Assembly (NCBI RefSeq): GCF_030678875.1
Contig: NZ_JAUUDS010000002.1
Location: 248,001-312,000 of the forward strand
DNA length: 64,000 nucleotides
Direction: 5' to 3'
Origin: Sphingomonas aurea
GTDB taxonomy: Bacteria > Pseudomonadota > Alphaproteobacteria > Sphingomonadales > Sphingomonadaceae
The number at the start of each line of letters is the position of its first letter. Positions within the stretch are counted from its first letter, which is position 1. The notes below the pieces were generated by a model that saw nothing but the letters and a program-made list of their open reading frames with translations, made no database searches and was not told the DNA's origin. The position numbers and the translations under genes were made by a program. Positions 45,805 through 57,288 of this stretch are shown here, piece by piece.

Positions 45805-46185
45805 TCACGAGCGATAGCGCGAGACAAGCCTCTTCCAGGTCGCAGCGTCGGGATAGGGCAGCGGTTCGCCTGTCGGCGGCTCCCGACCCGCGGTGATCTG
45901 CGGTCGTGTCTTCAGCCCGTCACGGATCCGGCAGGGGGAGCAATGCAGCCGATCACACACCGCTGACAGCGTGTCCTCCCAACCACGCCGATGGAACAGC
46001 CACCACAACGAAACGGCGTCAAGGACGCGGATGTGGCCGCATTCAGGACAGGTAAGCCGCAGCGTCCGCTTGTGTAACGCGCACTGCTCGAGCGTCCGCA
46101 GACGGCGGCCGACATGATCATATTCGCTGCTGGACGAGGCGTGGCGCGTGCTGGCGGCCGGAGCTTCCGGGGCAGTTCGGTTCAT
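45805..46185 (-). CDS. Zinc-ribbon-like hypothetical protein
   Basis: A 126-residue basic protein with a Cys-x2-Cys pair in TCPECGHIR and another in HCSPCRI, compatible with one zinc site. ATG at 46185 (MNRTAPEAP) is preferred over the longer frame that runs into imuA. It is divergent from imuA and shares its promoter region, including the SOS box. Similar genes recur beside sphingomonad mutasome loci; the function is unknown. Confidence 0.65.
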   Translation of the reverse strand: MNRTAPEAPAASTRHASSSSEYDHVGRRLRTLEQCALHKRTLRLTCPECGHIRVLDAVSLWWLFHRRGWEDTLSAVCDRLHCSPCRIRDGLKTRPQITAGREPPTGEPLPYPDAATWKRLVSRYRS

Positions 46186-46228
46186 CGATTTGGCTCCGCA
46201 ATGCCTTGACGCTTCATCAAGAAGTACG

Positions 46229-46243
46229 GAACATAAAGCGAAC
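46229..46243. promoter_or_regulatory. LexA/SOS box upstream of imuA
   Basis: GAACATAAAGCGAAC matches GAAC-N7-GAAC. It lies 15 bp before imuA and 43 bp before the divergent zinc-ribbon gene, so it may control both. Confidence 0.8.
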
Positions 46244-46258
46244 ACGTGAGTCGCTGCA

Positions 46259-47023
46259 ATGATGTCCGCTGCCCTTCGCCGCCAAGAAGCCGAGGCCCTC
46301 CTACGAGAGTGCAGCGATGGTGCGCGTGCGGACGAGACGGCCATCTTGCCCTTCGGGATCGAGGCGATGGATGGACGTCTGGCGGCGGGAGGCCTCGCCC
46401 TGAACGGGTTACACGAGGTGTCGCCGGCGACGTCGACGCTGAGCGACGATGCGGCCGCGACCCTTTTTACCGTAGGAATCGCGGCGCGCGCCCCAGCCGA
46501 TCGAAGCCGACGCGTGCTGTGGGCGGTGACCCGCTTCGACCTCTATGCGCCGGGGCTGGAACAGGCAGGGCTCGATCCGGCGACGCTGCTGTTTGTCGAG
46601 GTACGCGAGGACAAGGACGTGCTGGCGGTCATGGAGGATGCCCTGCGCCACGGCGGGCTCGCCGCTGTCGTCGGCGAGGTGAAACGCGCGGACATGGTCG
46701 CCAGTCGCCGGCTCCAGCTCGCCGCTATGACTGGCGCGACCCCTGCCCTGCTGTCGCGACGCTGGCGACGCCAGGCTACAGACCCGCTGACCGAACTCTC
46801 CGCCGCCATGACGCGCTGGCGGATCGCCTGTGCACCGTCGACTCCCCTGCACGCGCCTGGCGTAGGCCGGCCACGCTGGACCGTCGAGCTCGCCCGCCAG
46901 CGCGGCGGGCCGGGCTTTATCCTCGAACTGGAGGCTTGCGATGCCACGGGTCGCCTCGCTCTACCTGCCGCACCTTGCAATCGAGCGGTTGCGGCGGCTG
47001 GAGCGGCCGCGCGCGCTGCCTGA
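46259..47023 (+). CDS. imuA: ImuA, mutasome RecA-like component
   Basis: A 254-residue ImuA/SulA-like protein, distantly related to RecA but without an intact Walker A motif. Recognisable family stretches are LPFGIEAMDGRLAAGGLALNGLHEV and VLWAVTRFDLYAPGL (cores given). It is the first gene of imuA-imuB-dnaE2 and lies directly behind a LexA box. The 3' end overlaps imuB by 83 bp. ImuA is required for damage-induced mutagenesis together with ImuB and DnaE2. Confidence 0.9.
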   Translation: MMSAALRRQEAEALLRECSDGARADETAILPFGIEAMDGRLAAGGLALNGLHEVSPATSTLSDDAAATLFTVGIAARAPADRSRRVLWAVTRFDLYAPGLEQAGLDPATLLFVEVREDKDVLAVMEDALRHGGLAAVVGEVKRADMVASRRLQLAAMTGATPALLSRRWRRQATDPLTELSAAMTRWRIACAPSTPLHAPGVGRPRWTVELARQRGGPGFILELEACDATGRLALPAAPCNRAVAAAGAAARAA

Positions 47024-48724
47024 CGCGCCCGCGCTGCCGCTGCTGCCGGTCGACGACGACCCCGGCGCCTGTTCGGTGCCGCGGGGCGGCGGCTGGCGGC
47101 CAGGCGCGCGCTGGGCGCAAGCCGAAGGCGCGCGCGCCGCGATCGCCGAGGAAGCGGCGGCGCTGCCGCTCCACCAGCAACCAACGATGCGCGAACTCGG
47201 CCGCCGATCGGAGGCGGCGGAGCATCCGTTCAAGCGCGCGACGGCTGCGGTGGTCCGCCAGCCGGTGGCGGCAGCTGCGGTGGAGCATGCGGTGCCGCTG
47301 ATCCTCGCCGCGACAATCGGCCAGCGGCAGGTGATCGCCGCCGCCTGCCCGGCGGCGCTGGCGCTGGGCCTTGTGCCCGGCATGGCGATTACCCATGCTC
47401 GCGCGCTGGTGCCCGATCTCGACATCCGCCCCGCCGATCCCACGGCAGACGGGGCGGTGCTCGACGGCCTGACGCTCCACGCGGTGCGCCACTGGACCCC
47501 GACCGCTGCGCCGAGCGGGGCGGACGGGCTGTGGCTCGACCTCACCGGGGCGGCGCATCTTCATGGCGGCGAGGCACGCTTCTGTGCGCGCCTGGTCCGC
47601 TTCTGCCGGCGCTTCGGCTATACCGCGCGGGTCGCGGTGGCAGGGACGCCGGGAGCCGCGCATGCGCTGGCGCGCTATGGGCGCGAAGCGGTAACGCTAG
47701 CCCCAACCGGCGGAGAGGCGCAGGCGATCAGCGCGCTGCCCCCCGCCGCCTTGCGGCTAACCCCCGACGCAATCACGGCGGCACAACGGTTCGGCTTCGA
47801 CCGGATCGCCGACCTGCTTCCGCTGCCACGCGGGCCGCTTGCCCGGCGGCTGGGGCTGGCCAGCGTGAACCGGCTCGATGCGGCGCTCGGCCGGGCGGCG
47901 GAGCCGATCGTGCCGGTCGTACCCGAGGAAATGCCCGTCGCCAGGCGCCGGCTGCTCGAACCGATCGGCACCGCCGAGGCGATCGAGCAGGTGATCGCCG
48001 ACCTCCTCGCTGACATGATGCTGCTGTTGCAGGAACGTGGGCGCGGCGTGCGCATGCTAGTGCTGCTGGTTGAGCGGATCGACGGCAGCGACCAGCGCCT
48101 TGCGATCGGCACCGCACGCGCGACCCGTGATGCCGTGCATCTCGCCCGCCTCTTCCATCTGCGGATCGAGCGGATCGAGCCGGGCGACGGGATCGAGACG
48201 ATGCGCCTCGCCGCGACACGCACCGATCCGCTCGGTGCGACCGCGGTCGCGGGTGACCTGACCGGCGAGGCGGCGGTGCCCGATGTTGCGACGCTCGTCG
48301 ATCAGATCGCCGGCCGTGTCGGCGAGACGGCGCTGTTCACCGCCGCGCCGGTCGAGAGCGACGTGCCCGAACGCGCGGTGCGCCGCGCCCCGCCGCTCGC
48401 CGCGCCGACCGGCTGGCCCGCATGGCGGCGACCCGTGCGGCTGCTCAACCGGCCGGAGCCGTTGACCGGCGTGCTCGCGCTCCTCCCCGATGCGCCGCCG
48501 CGCCGCTTTACCTGGCGAGGGCAAGTCCATGCCGTGGTTGCGGGCGACGGGCCGGAGCGCATCCATGGCGAATGGTGGCGGCGCGACGGCGAGGTCTGGG
48601 CGGTGCGCGACTATTTCCGGGTCGAAGACGAGCGCGGCGCGCGCTTCTGGCTGTTCCGCCGCGGCGACGGGGTCGATGCCACGACCGGCGACCTCAGCTG
48701 GTATCTGCACGGGCTGTTCGGCTG

Positions 48725-48725
<1 letters not shown>
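46941..48725 (+). CDS. imuB: ImuB, catalytically inactive Y-family polymerase homologue
   Basis: A 594-residue Y-family-like protein starting [17 protein letters not shown]. The catalytic acidic residues of active Y-family polymerases are missing at the N-terminus (the expected DMDAF is YLPHL) and the SLDE motif is replaced by LWLDLTG. It acts as the adaptor linking DnaE2 to the sliding clamp in other bacteria. GGAGG six bases before ATG at 46941 supports the overlap with imuA. Confidence 0.92.
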
Positions 48726-52000
<3,275 letters not shown>

Positions 52001-52008
52001 TTGCTCCC

Positions 52009-52263
52009 GTGTCACGGCACCAGCGGATCATCATCGACCTGTCCCTCCACATCTTGCGTGCAGCTGCCGCGCGCTCCAACAAGGGAAAGGTCGACACGAT
52101 CGAAGTTCGCCTCGCACTGCGGTGCCTCCTCGCACACTGCCCAGAGCGTTGGCCGCTCGACATGTTCTGGAACTCGGCGGGGACGGATCACGACATCGGC
52201 CGGGCGCAAGGTTGCACGGCCGCGCTGAATGGCATCTTGAGACAGGTAGACGATCGCCGATAG
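52009..52263 (+). CDS. Small hypothetical protein downstream of dnaE2
   Basis: An 84-residue frame starting GTG at 52009, with a coherent sequence (RIIIDLSLHILRAAAARSNK then LRCLLAHCPERWPLDMFW). Nine bases separate it from the dnaE2 stop. The even codon pattern and amphipathic helices suggest a real gene, but no ribosome binding site is obvious and no domain is recognised. Confidence 0.5.
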   Translation: MSRHQRIIIDLSLHILRAAAARSNKGKVDTIEVRLALRCLLAHCPERWPLDMFWNSAGTDHDIGRAQGCTAALNGILRQVDDRR

Positions 52264-52467
52264 ACGACGATCATGTAGCGAGCTTGCTGTGATGACAGCT
52301 GTGCTGAGCGTCACCCTGAGCATTCATTGGGCTGGCGGCACCAGGCTGGCCGAGGTTCTCGCGCGAAAACGGTACTGACGCGCTGCATATGTTGCGTTGA
52401 CATGTGTGACGATCTCGTCATGTTTCTAACTACGAACTCCGGGGGGAGTTCGACCGGGGAGGCCATA

Positions 52468-53085
52468 ATGAAGGTATCTATATTCGCGTGCGCGGTGCTG
52501 CTCGCGTCGTCTGCTGCTGTTGCACAAACTGGCTCGCCGATCATGGCACTGGCATCAGGTGGAGCAGTTCTTCGTACCGGCACCGAAGTGCCGTTGAAAC
52601 TAAGCGAGATGCTGACCACCAAGGGCAAGAAGCTGAAATCCGGTCAGCGCGTACATCTGGAAGTTGCAGAGCCGGTGCTGGTCAATGGCGTTGTGGTTAT
52701 TCCAGCCGGATCACCGGCGATGGGCGAGATCACCGATGTTCGCAACAAGGGCATGTGGGGCAAGTCGGGTCATCTCTCGGGTCGCGTGCTGTACACGACA
52801 GTAAATGGCCGGCAGTTGCGCCTCACCGGCGTGTTCGACGACAAGGGTGTTGCTGGCGGTGTCGGAGCCGTCGCGACATCGGCTGTCCTGATCCCAGTGG
52901 CGGGCTTCTTTATGACCGGGACAAGCGCGAAGCTGGAGGTCGGAACGCCAGTCAGAGCTTTCATGGACGAGGATGTTCAGTTGGCGATGCCTGCCGCCGG
53001 CCCGGGTCCCATGGCGGTCGGCGCTCCGGCAGCCTCACAAGCGGCACCGGCGACGCTCACGACGATTTCCACGCCCGCCAAGTAG
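52468..53085 (+). CDS. Secreted beta-rich hypothetical protein
   Basis: A 205-residue protein with a signal peptide ending AAVAQ. The mature part opens with LRTGTEVPLKLSE, then VHLEVAEPVLVNGVVVIPAGSPAMGEI, resembling the OB/beta-barrel repeat seen in TrbI/VirB10-like and related envelope proteins (resemblance only). A glycine-rich hydrophobic hairpin (~130-155) may contact a membrane. GGGGAGG precedes ATG at 52468. Function unknown. Confidence 0.7.
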   Translation: MKVSIFACAVLLASSAAVAQTGSPIMALASGGAVLRTGTEVPLKLSEMLTTKGKKLKSGQRVHLEVAEPVLVNGVVVIPAGSPAMGEITDVRNKGMWGKSGHLSGRVLYTTVNGRQLRLTGVFDDKGVAGGVGAVATSAVLIPVAGFFMTGTSAKLEVGTPVRAFMDEDVQLAMPAAGPGPMAVGAPAASQAAPATLTTISTPAK

Positions 53086-53143
53086 GTCTATTATCATCAG
53101 TGGAGCGCTCTCGAGTGCTCCACCCTGGTCGATGGAGATCATG

Positions 53144-53335
53144 ATGCTGAAAGCACTTCTGCTCGCCGCCACTCTTGCTGGTCTCGCCGCTGCACCCGCC
53201 AGTGCTGCGCCGTGCCGCGACGGTAAGGGTAAGTTCGTCAAGTGCCCGGACAAGGCGCCGGTCAAAGCTACGAAGTGCAAGGACGCTAAAGGCAAATTTG
53301 CCAAGTGCGGTACGCCAGGGGCAAAGCCTGTCTAA
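53144..53335 (+). CDS. Small Cys/Lys-rich secreted protein
   Basis: A 63-residue precursor: signal peptide (MLKALLLAATLAGLAAAPASA) and a 42-residue mature part with two repeats, CRDGKGKFVKC and CKDAKGKFAKC. GGAG lies six bases before the chosen ATG at 53144. The repeat could hold one disulfide each. Function unknown. Confidence 0.65.
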   Translation: MLKALLLAATLAGLAAAPASAAPCRDGKGKFVKCPDKAPVKATKCKDAKGKFAKCGTPGAKPV

Positions 53336-53791
53336 GCTCTTTGCGATCAGCGCTTTGGCCGGTGCTGTGCTCATCGGCGCCGTTGTGGGCTTCGCACCTG
53401 CGTTGACCACGACGGCGTCGAGCGGCGCCGCTCCTATGCTTCGCCACTATTCGCTTGTTCGGTAACCGATGGCGACACGATCCGCTGTGATGACGAGCGC
53501 ATTCGACTACTTGGCATCGACGCACCCGAGCTTCAGGGGCATTGTCGTGCCGGCCGCCGGTGCGTCGATGGCGATCCAATTGCATCCTCACGCAGTCTGG
53601 CCGACGCGCTGTACGGATCGCTGACAATCAATCGGGTCGGCCAGGATCGTTATGGCCGCACACTCGCGATGGGGGCCAGTCAGGTTGGCGACCTGTCCTG
53701 CTGGCGACTCGTGCACAAGCAGGCGATCTATAAGTCGCAGTGGGATAATGGTTTGCGAGTGGCGCGAACCTGTCCGCGTGCGGTGCTCTGA
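53328..53791 (+). pseudogene. Thermonuclease (SNase-like) family gene with frameshift
   Basis: Two frames must be joined. From 53328 one frame encodes a signal-anchor-like segment (LSKLFAISALAGAVLIGAVV) and stops at 53463-53465. The next frame, entered at 53462, encodes VTDGDTIRC, RIRLLGIDAPEL, a Cys-containing CRAGRRC and DRYGRTLA, the core of SNase-like nucleases, and ends at 53791. One missing base near 53462 would restore a single protein of about 154 residues. The start also lacks an ATG (CTG after AGGGG). It is probably a decayed gene, or a sequencing error. Confidence 0.65.
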
Positions 53792-54006
53792 TGCCCAGGG
53801 GATCGAAGGTCATCGAGACGGGCTGGCTCAACCGGGATGGTAAGGAATTGATCCTTCGCCGCGATGGCGGTGGTCGATGGCGGCTTGATTGCGGACTCAT
53901 TACCGAGTGGCGAGCAAACCGGATGCTGGGGCAGCGCGTGCGTGTCCTGGGCGTGCGTGACGCATTCGACGTTATTGGAGTCACAGCGATCATCCGAGCC
54001 GATTGA
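53791..54006 (+). CDS. DUF5818 domain protein
   Basis: A 71-residue protein with the DUF5818 pattern of sphingomonads: GWLNRDGKELILRRDGGGRWRLD (core ILRRDGGGRWRLD) and LGQRVRVLGVRDAFDVI. ATG overlaps the stop of the SNase relic (TGATG). No function is known for the family. Confidence 0.8.
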   Translation: MPRGSKVIETGWLNRDGKELILRRDGGGRWRLDCGLITEWRANRMLGQRVRVLGVRDAFDVIGVTAIIRAD

Positions 54007-54122
54007 GACGGCTCTCCGCTGCCATGATCGGGTATCACACCGCTTAACAACACATCGAAAGCATCGTGCTATAGCCAAAGGGCCGGAGCACGTACCCTGC
54101 AAACGGTTATCAGGACGCGGAA

Positions 54123-54845
54123 TTAGTGGCCGCTGATCGGCAACTCGAAGCTGAAGCCGTCGCCGATGGTCTCCAGGTTAGTGGGCGCCTGACGAAGCTT
54201 CTGCCAACGCGTCTTGCTGCCGACATCGTCCTCCATCGATCCGGTGACGGTCTTCACCCGGCCGGTGACGAAGTTCGCACTGACCGTCTCCGTTTCGCCG
54301 CTGTTCCGCTGCAAGGACTCCTTGTCGAACCCGATCAGGCGAAATCGCGTACCATCCCAGCGAAAGGCCAGCGTCGACGTGAAGGTCGTCCACCCGCCCA
54401 TGCTCCGCCAGTATCTCAGGCCGAGCCGCAGCACGTCGCCGCGGATCGTGAGCGCGTCGGGATCGAAGGGATCGTCCATGTACCGATCGTCGATTCGCGG
54501 AATGACGGCGGCGTTCACCAGCTGCAGGTGGTAGCCATTTGGGCCACCGAAGGCGACCAGCACCACACGCGGGTTGGTGTCCATCGGCTGCGTGGCATCG
54601 TCGATCCGCACGACGCAGATCGGATCGGCGCCTTTCAGCACCGCGACGAGGTCTGGGCGACCGTCGCGGTTCAGATCGCCGGTAATTGCCCGCTCCAACG
54701 TCCAGCTGCGCGGCACGAAGCCAGTCGCCGTCGCCGCGCTCGACGGGATAGTCGGTTTGGGCGTGCGCAAGTCGGGTGAATCGCCAAAATAGTCGGTCAC
54801 CGGCTGGGACAGGGCGACGCAGATTACGGCAACCAGCGGGGTCAT
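54123..54845 (-). CDS. Secreted FG-GAP/VCBS-like protein
   Basis: A 240-residue protein with a signal peptide (MTPLVAVICVALSQPV). A calcium-type repeat motif GDLNRDGRPDLVAVL is visible at ~65-80, as in FG-GAP/VCBS proteins; the rest is beta-rich with DDPFDPDALTI. ATG at 54845 overlaps the stop of the M48 protease gene by ATGA, so the pair is coupled. Function unknown; a substrate or accessory factor of the protease is possible. Confidence 0.7.
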   Translation of the reverse strand: MTPLVAVICVALSQPVTDYFGDSPDLRTPKPTIPSSAATATGFVPRSWTLERAITGDLNRDGRPDLVAVLKGADPICVVRIDDATQPMDTNPRVVLVAFGGPNGYHLQLVNAAVIPRIDDRYMDDPFDPDALTIRGDVLRLGLRYWRSMGGWTTFTSTLAFRWDGTRFRLIGFDKESLQRNSGETETVSANFVTGRVKTVTGSMEDDVGSKTRWQKLRQAPTNLETIGDGFSFELPISGH

Positions 54846-56077
54846 TGCACGTCGGGCTCGCCGAGGTGGTGCGCCTTCCATCGCATGCCCATCAGGATGC
54901 GCGTCCGGCCGGACGGATGGTCGTAGAAGACGATCTCCTCCAGCGGACCGGGTTCCAGCTTGCGATACTCGCCGAGCTTCAACGCCACCCTGGCCCAGCC
55001 ATCAGGTGCCCGCGACGTGTTGATGCCGAAATAATCGGCCTGGCTCTCATGAAAGCGGATCAGGCTGTTGGTCACCGGCGTGAGCAGGACAGCAAGAACC
55101 GTTGCGACGATGGTTGCCGGCACCAGCATGGCCGGGTCGTCGCGCCCTGCGATGCGCCACGAGCGGCCACAGCGCGACACCAGCCACGGCGTGGCGCGAT
55201 CAAGGACCAGCAGGAACAGCCCAGCGATCAACGTAAAGCCGATCAGCAACGACGCTGTGTGGCCCAGGACATAGTGGCCAAGCTCATGGCCCATCACCGC
55301 GCGCACCTCCGGCGCAGAGGTGCGATGTAGCAGATTGTCGTTGAGCGCGACGCGCACGGTTGGACCGAGGCCCGCCACATTGGCAGAAATCCGCTTGGTC
55401 TGGCGCGAGGCGTCGACCACAAGCACATTGTCGGTCGGTACGCCGTTCGCCTGCGCCATCTGCAGGATCTGATCGCGCAGCGGTGACGCCGGCATCGGCG
55501 TGTAGCGGTTGAACAGCGGCTCGATGAACACCGGCCCCAGCAGCAGGCCAACTAACAGAAAGATGCCGCTCGCGAGCGTCCCCCACGCCCACCAGCTGCG
55601 CGGCAGCTTGCGATAGAGCGTCAACAGCGCAAGCAGTGCCAGACCACCTACGATGGTGCTGATCGCAGCCCCAATCAGCCACTCGCCGAGCCAGGCCGGC
55701 AGCGTCTGATTGGACATGCCGTACTGATGCTCGCGCAGCCAACCCACGTAGATCGTCCAGGGCAGCGTCACGATGCTGGTGAGCGCCAGATAGAGGATCG
55801 AGAAGAGAAAGGCGCGACCGGCCTTGCGTCCTCTGGCCCATGCTTCCGCTTTGCCGGACAGTCGCGCGACGATGCCGGTCTGCAGCAATCCCCAGGCGAT
55901 GCCAGCGCCCACCACCGCGTTCCACAGGATCAGCCAGTAACCACCTTCGAAGTACGCATCGGAGCGCGCGCGGGCCGCGCCGTTCACGGTGGCGAGGTAG
56001 GCGTGGGTCGCAGCCACCGGATCGAACATCTGCGCTGCGGGCGCCTGCACCACGGCCAACTCAAGCATCGTCATCAT
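54842..56077 (-). CDS. M48 family metalloprotease (Ste24/CAAX protease 1-like)
   Basis: A ~411-residue inner-membrane zinc protease with about seven hydrophobic helices. The zinc motif HELGH is in AVMGHELGHYVLGH and the third ligand Glu in HESQADYFG. The VDASRQTKRISANVAG loop is typical of Ste24-like M48 proteins. ATG at 56077 follows a G-rich site; an in-frame GTG at 56098 adds seven residues. In bacteria such enzymes handle membrane or misfolded proteins rather than prenylated ones. Confidence 0.87.
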   Translation of the reverse strand: MMTMLELAVVQAPAAQMFDPVAATHAYLATVNGAARARSDAYFEGGYWLILWNAVVGAGIAWGLLQTGIVARLSGKAEAWARGRKAGRAFLFSILYLALTSIVTLPWTIYVGWLREHQYGMSNQTLPAWLGEWLIGAAISTIVGGLALLALLTLYRKLPRSWWAWGTLASGIFLLVGLLLGPVFIEPLFNRYTPMPASPLRDQILQMAQANGVPTDNVLVVDASRQTKRISANVAGLGPTVRVALNDNLLHRTSAPEVRAVMGHELGHYVLGHTASLLIGFTLIAGLFLLVLDRATPWLVSRCGRSWRIAGRDDPAMLVPATIVATVLAVLLTPVTNSLIRFHESQADYFGINTSRAPDGWARVALKLGEYRKLEPGPLEEIVFYDHPSGRTRILMGMRWKAHHLGEPDVQ

Positions 56078-56314
56078 CGTCAGGAGCCCCCCATCCACCG
56101 AGGCTAGACCGCCGCTGCGAAAGGCGCCAGCGCGGCAGTCACACCGCCCGATCCTACCTGCTGGCTCAAGGGTATTCGCAACAATCTAAGTCAGGCCACT
56201 GCGACATCCGCTCGACTTCTGCTCGACTTCTCCTCGCACCAGAGCGACAGCAGCACGACTCGAGCGGCCTTGGGGATGGTCGCCGGGTAGAGCCCTGCTC
56301 GGTGCGACCGAGGG

Positions 56315-56368
56315 GGCTGTGGCTGGTGGCAGCGGCAATGACGCCGGCTGCCACTGGAGACCACAGCC
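56315..56368 (+). promoter_or_regulatory. Large hairpin abutting the DUF3489 start codon
   Basis: Outer arms GGCTGTGG (56315-56322) and CCACAGCC (56361-56368) and inner arms GTGGCAGC (56326-56333) and GCTGCCAC (56347-56354) form one long stem, with GGC/GCC extending the top. The only Shine-Dalgarno-like GGAG lies in the internal loop, and the ATG follows the stem directly. It could gate translation or be a recombination site. Confidence 0.6.
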
Positions 56369-56878
56369 ATGGGCAAACTCACCGACACGCAAGCGATTAT
56401 CCTGGCAGCGGCTAGCCAGCGCGAGAGTGCCAGCCTCTACCCGCTCCCTGAGACCCTGCGCCCCGGCGGCGGCACCGCCAAAGCGGTCGCAGCGCTGGTG
56501 GCGGCCGGCTATGCCGAGGAGCGCGAGACGAGCGACAAGGAGGCGGTGCGCCGCAGCGACGGCGATCTGGGCTTCGGCCTGTTCGTCACCGCTGCCGGGC
56601 TTGCCGCCATCGGTGTGGAGGCGCGCGGTGATGAAGGCGTGACCTCGCCTCCTGCTGCTGCAGACACCGCCGCACCTGCCCGGGTCACCAAGGCGGCAAC
56701 CGTCGTTGCTCTCCTCGAGCGCGATAGCGGCGCGACCCTGCCCGAGCTGATCGCCGCGACCGGCTGGCTCCCGCACACCACGCGCGCAGCGCTCACCGGC
56801 TTGCGCAAGAAGGGCCACGACATCGTCCGCGGCACCCGCGACGGCGCTACCTGCTACCGGATCGCGGTGGCGGCATGA
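56369..56878 (+). CDS. DUF3489 domain protein
   Basis: A 169-residue protein. Residues ~1-80 (KLTDTQAIILAAASQRESASL) and ~105-165 form the DUF3489 part with a winged-helix-like TLPELIAATGWLPHTTRAAL and LRKKGHDIV. It is the first gene of a three-gene cassette with DUF2924 and a large serine recombinase, linked by ATGA overlaps. This set recurs in alphaproteobacteria; its role is unknown but the domain suggests DNA binding. Confidence 0.87.
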   Translation: MGKLTDTQAIILAAASQRESASLYPLPETLRPGGGTAKAVAALVAAGYAEERETSDKEAVRRSDGDLGFGLFVTAAGLAAIGVEARGDEGVTSPPAAADTAAPARVTKAATVVALLERDSGATLPELIAATGWLPHTTRAALTGLRKKGHDIVRGTRDGATCYRIAVAA

Positions 56879-57288
56879 GCAAGCTCGAGCTGGAGGTCGC
56901 GGCTCTCGACCATCTGTCCTCCGCCGCGCTGCGCGAGCGCTGGACCAGGCTGGCGCTCGGACCGGTGCCGCGGATTAGCCCCAGGCTCCTGCGCCTGGCG
57001 CTCGCCTGGGAGATCCAGGCGCGCGCGCTCGGCGGCCTACCGCGCGGGGTGGTGCGTACCCTCGACCAGCTGGGCACAGGCAAGACCCGCACCACCCCGG
57101 CTCGCCCCGGCATGCGGCTGGTGCGCGCGTGGCAGGGCCGGGTGCATGTCGTCACCGTCGGCGAGGATGGGATCATCCGCTGGGATGAGCGCGAGTGGCG
57201 CTCGCTGAGCGAGGTCGCCCGTGCGATCACCGGCACCCGCTGGTCGGGGCCGGCCTTTTTCGGGCTGAAGAAGAAGGTGGCAGCATGA
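56875..57288 (+). CDS. DUF2924 domain protein
   Basis: A 137-residue protein with the DUF2924 signature: LRERWTRLALGPVPRISPRLLRLALAWEIQ (core RLLRLALAWEIQ), MRLVRAWQGRVHVV and GPAFFGLKK at the C-terminus. ATG overlaps the DUF3489 stop and the gene overlaps the recombinase start in the same way. It is found with recombinases in many genomes and may be a recombinase accessory factor. Confidence 0.88.
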   Translation: MSKLELEVAALDHLSSAALRERWTRLALGPVPRISPRLLRLALAWEIQARALGGLPRGVVRTLDQLGTGKTRTTPARPGMRLVRAWQGRVHVVTVGEDGIIRWDEREWRSLSEVARAITGTRWSGPAFFGLKKKVAA

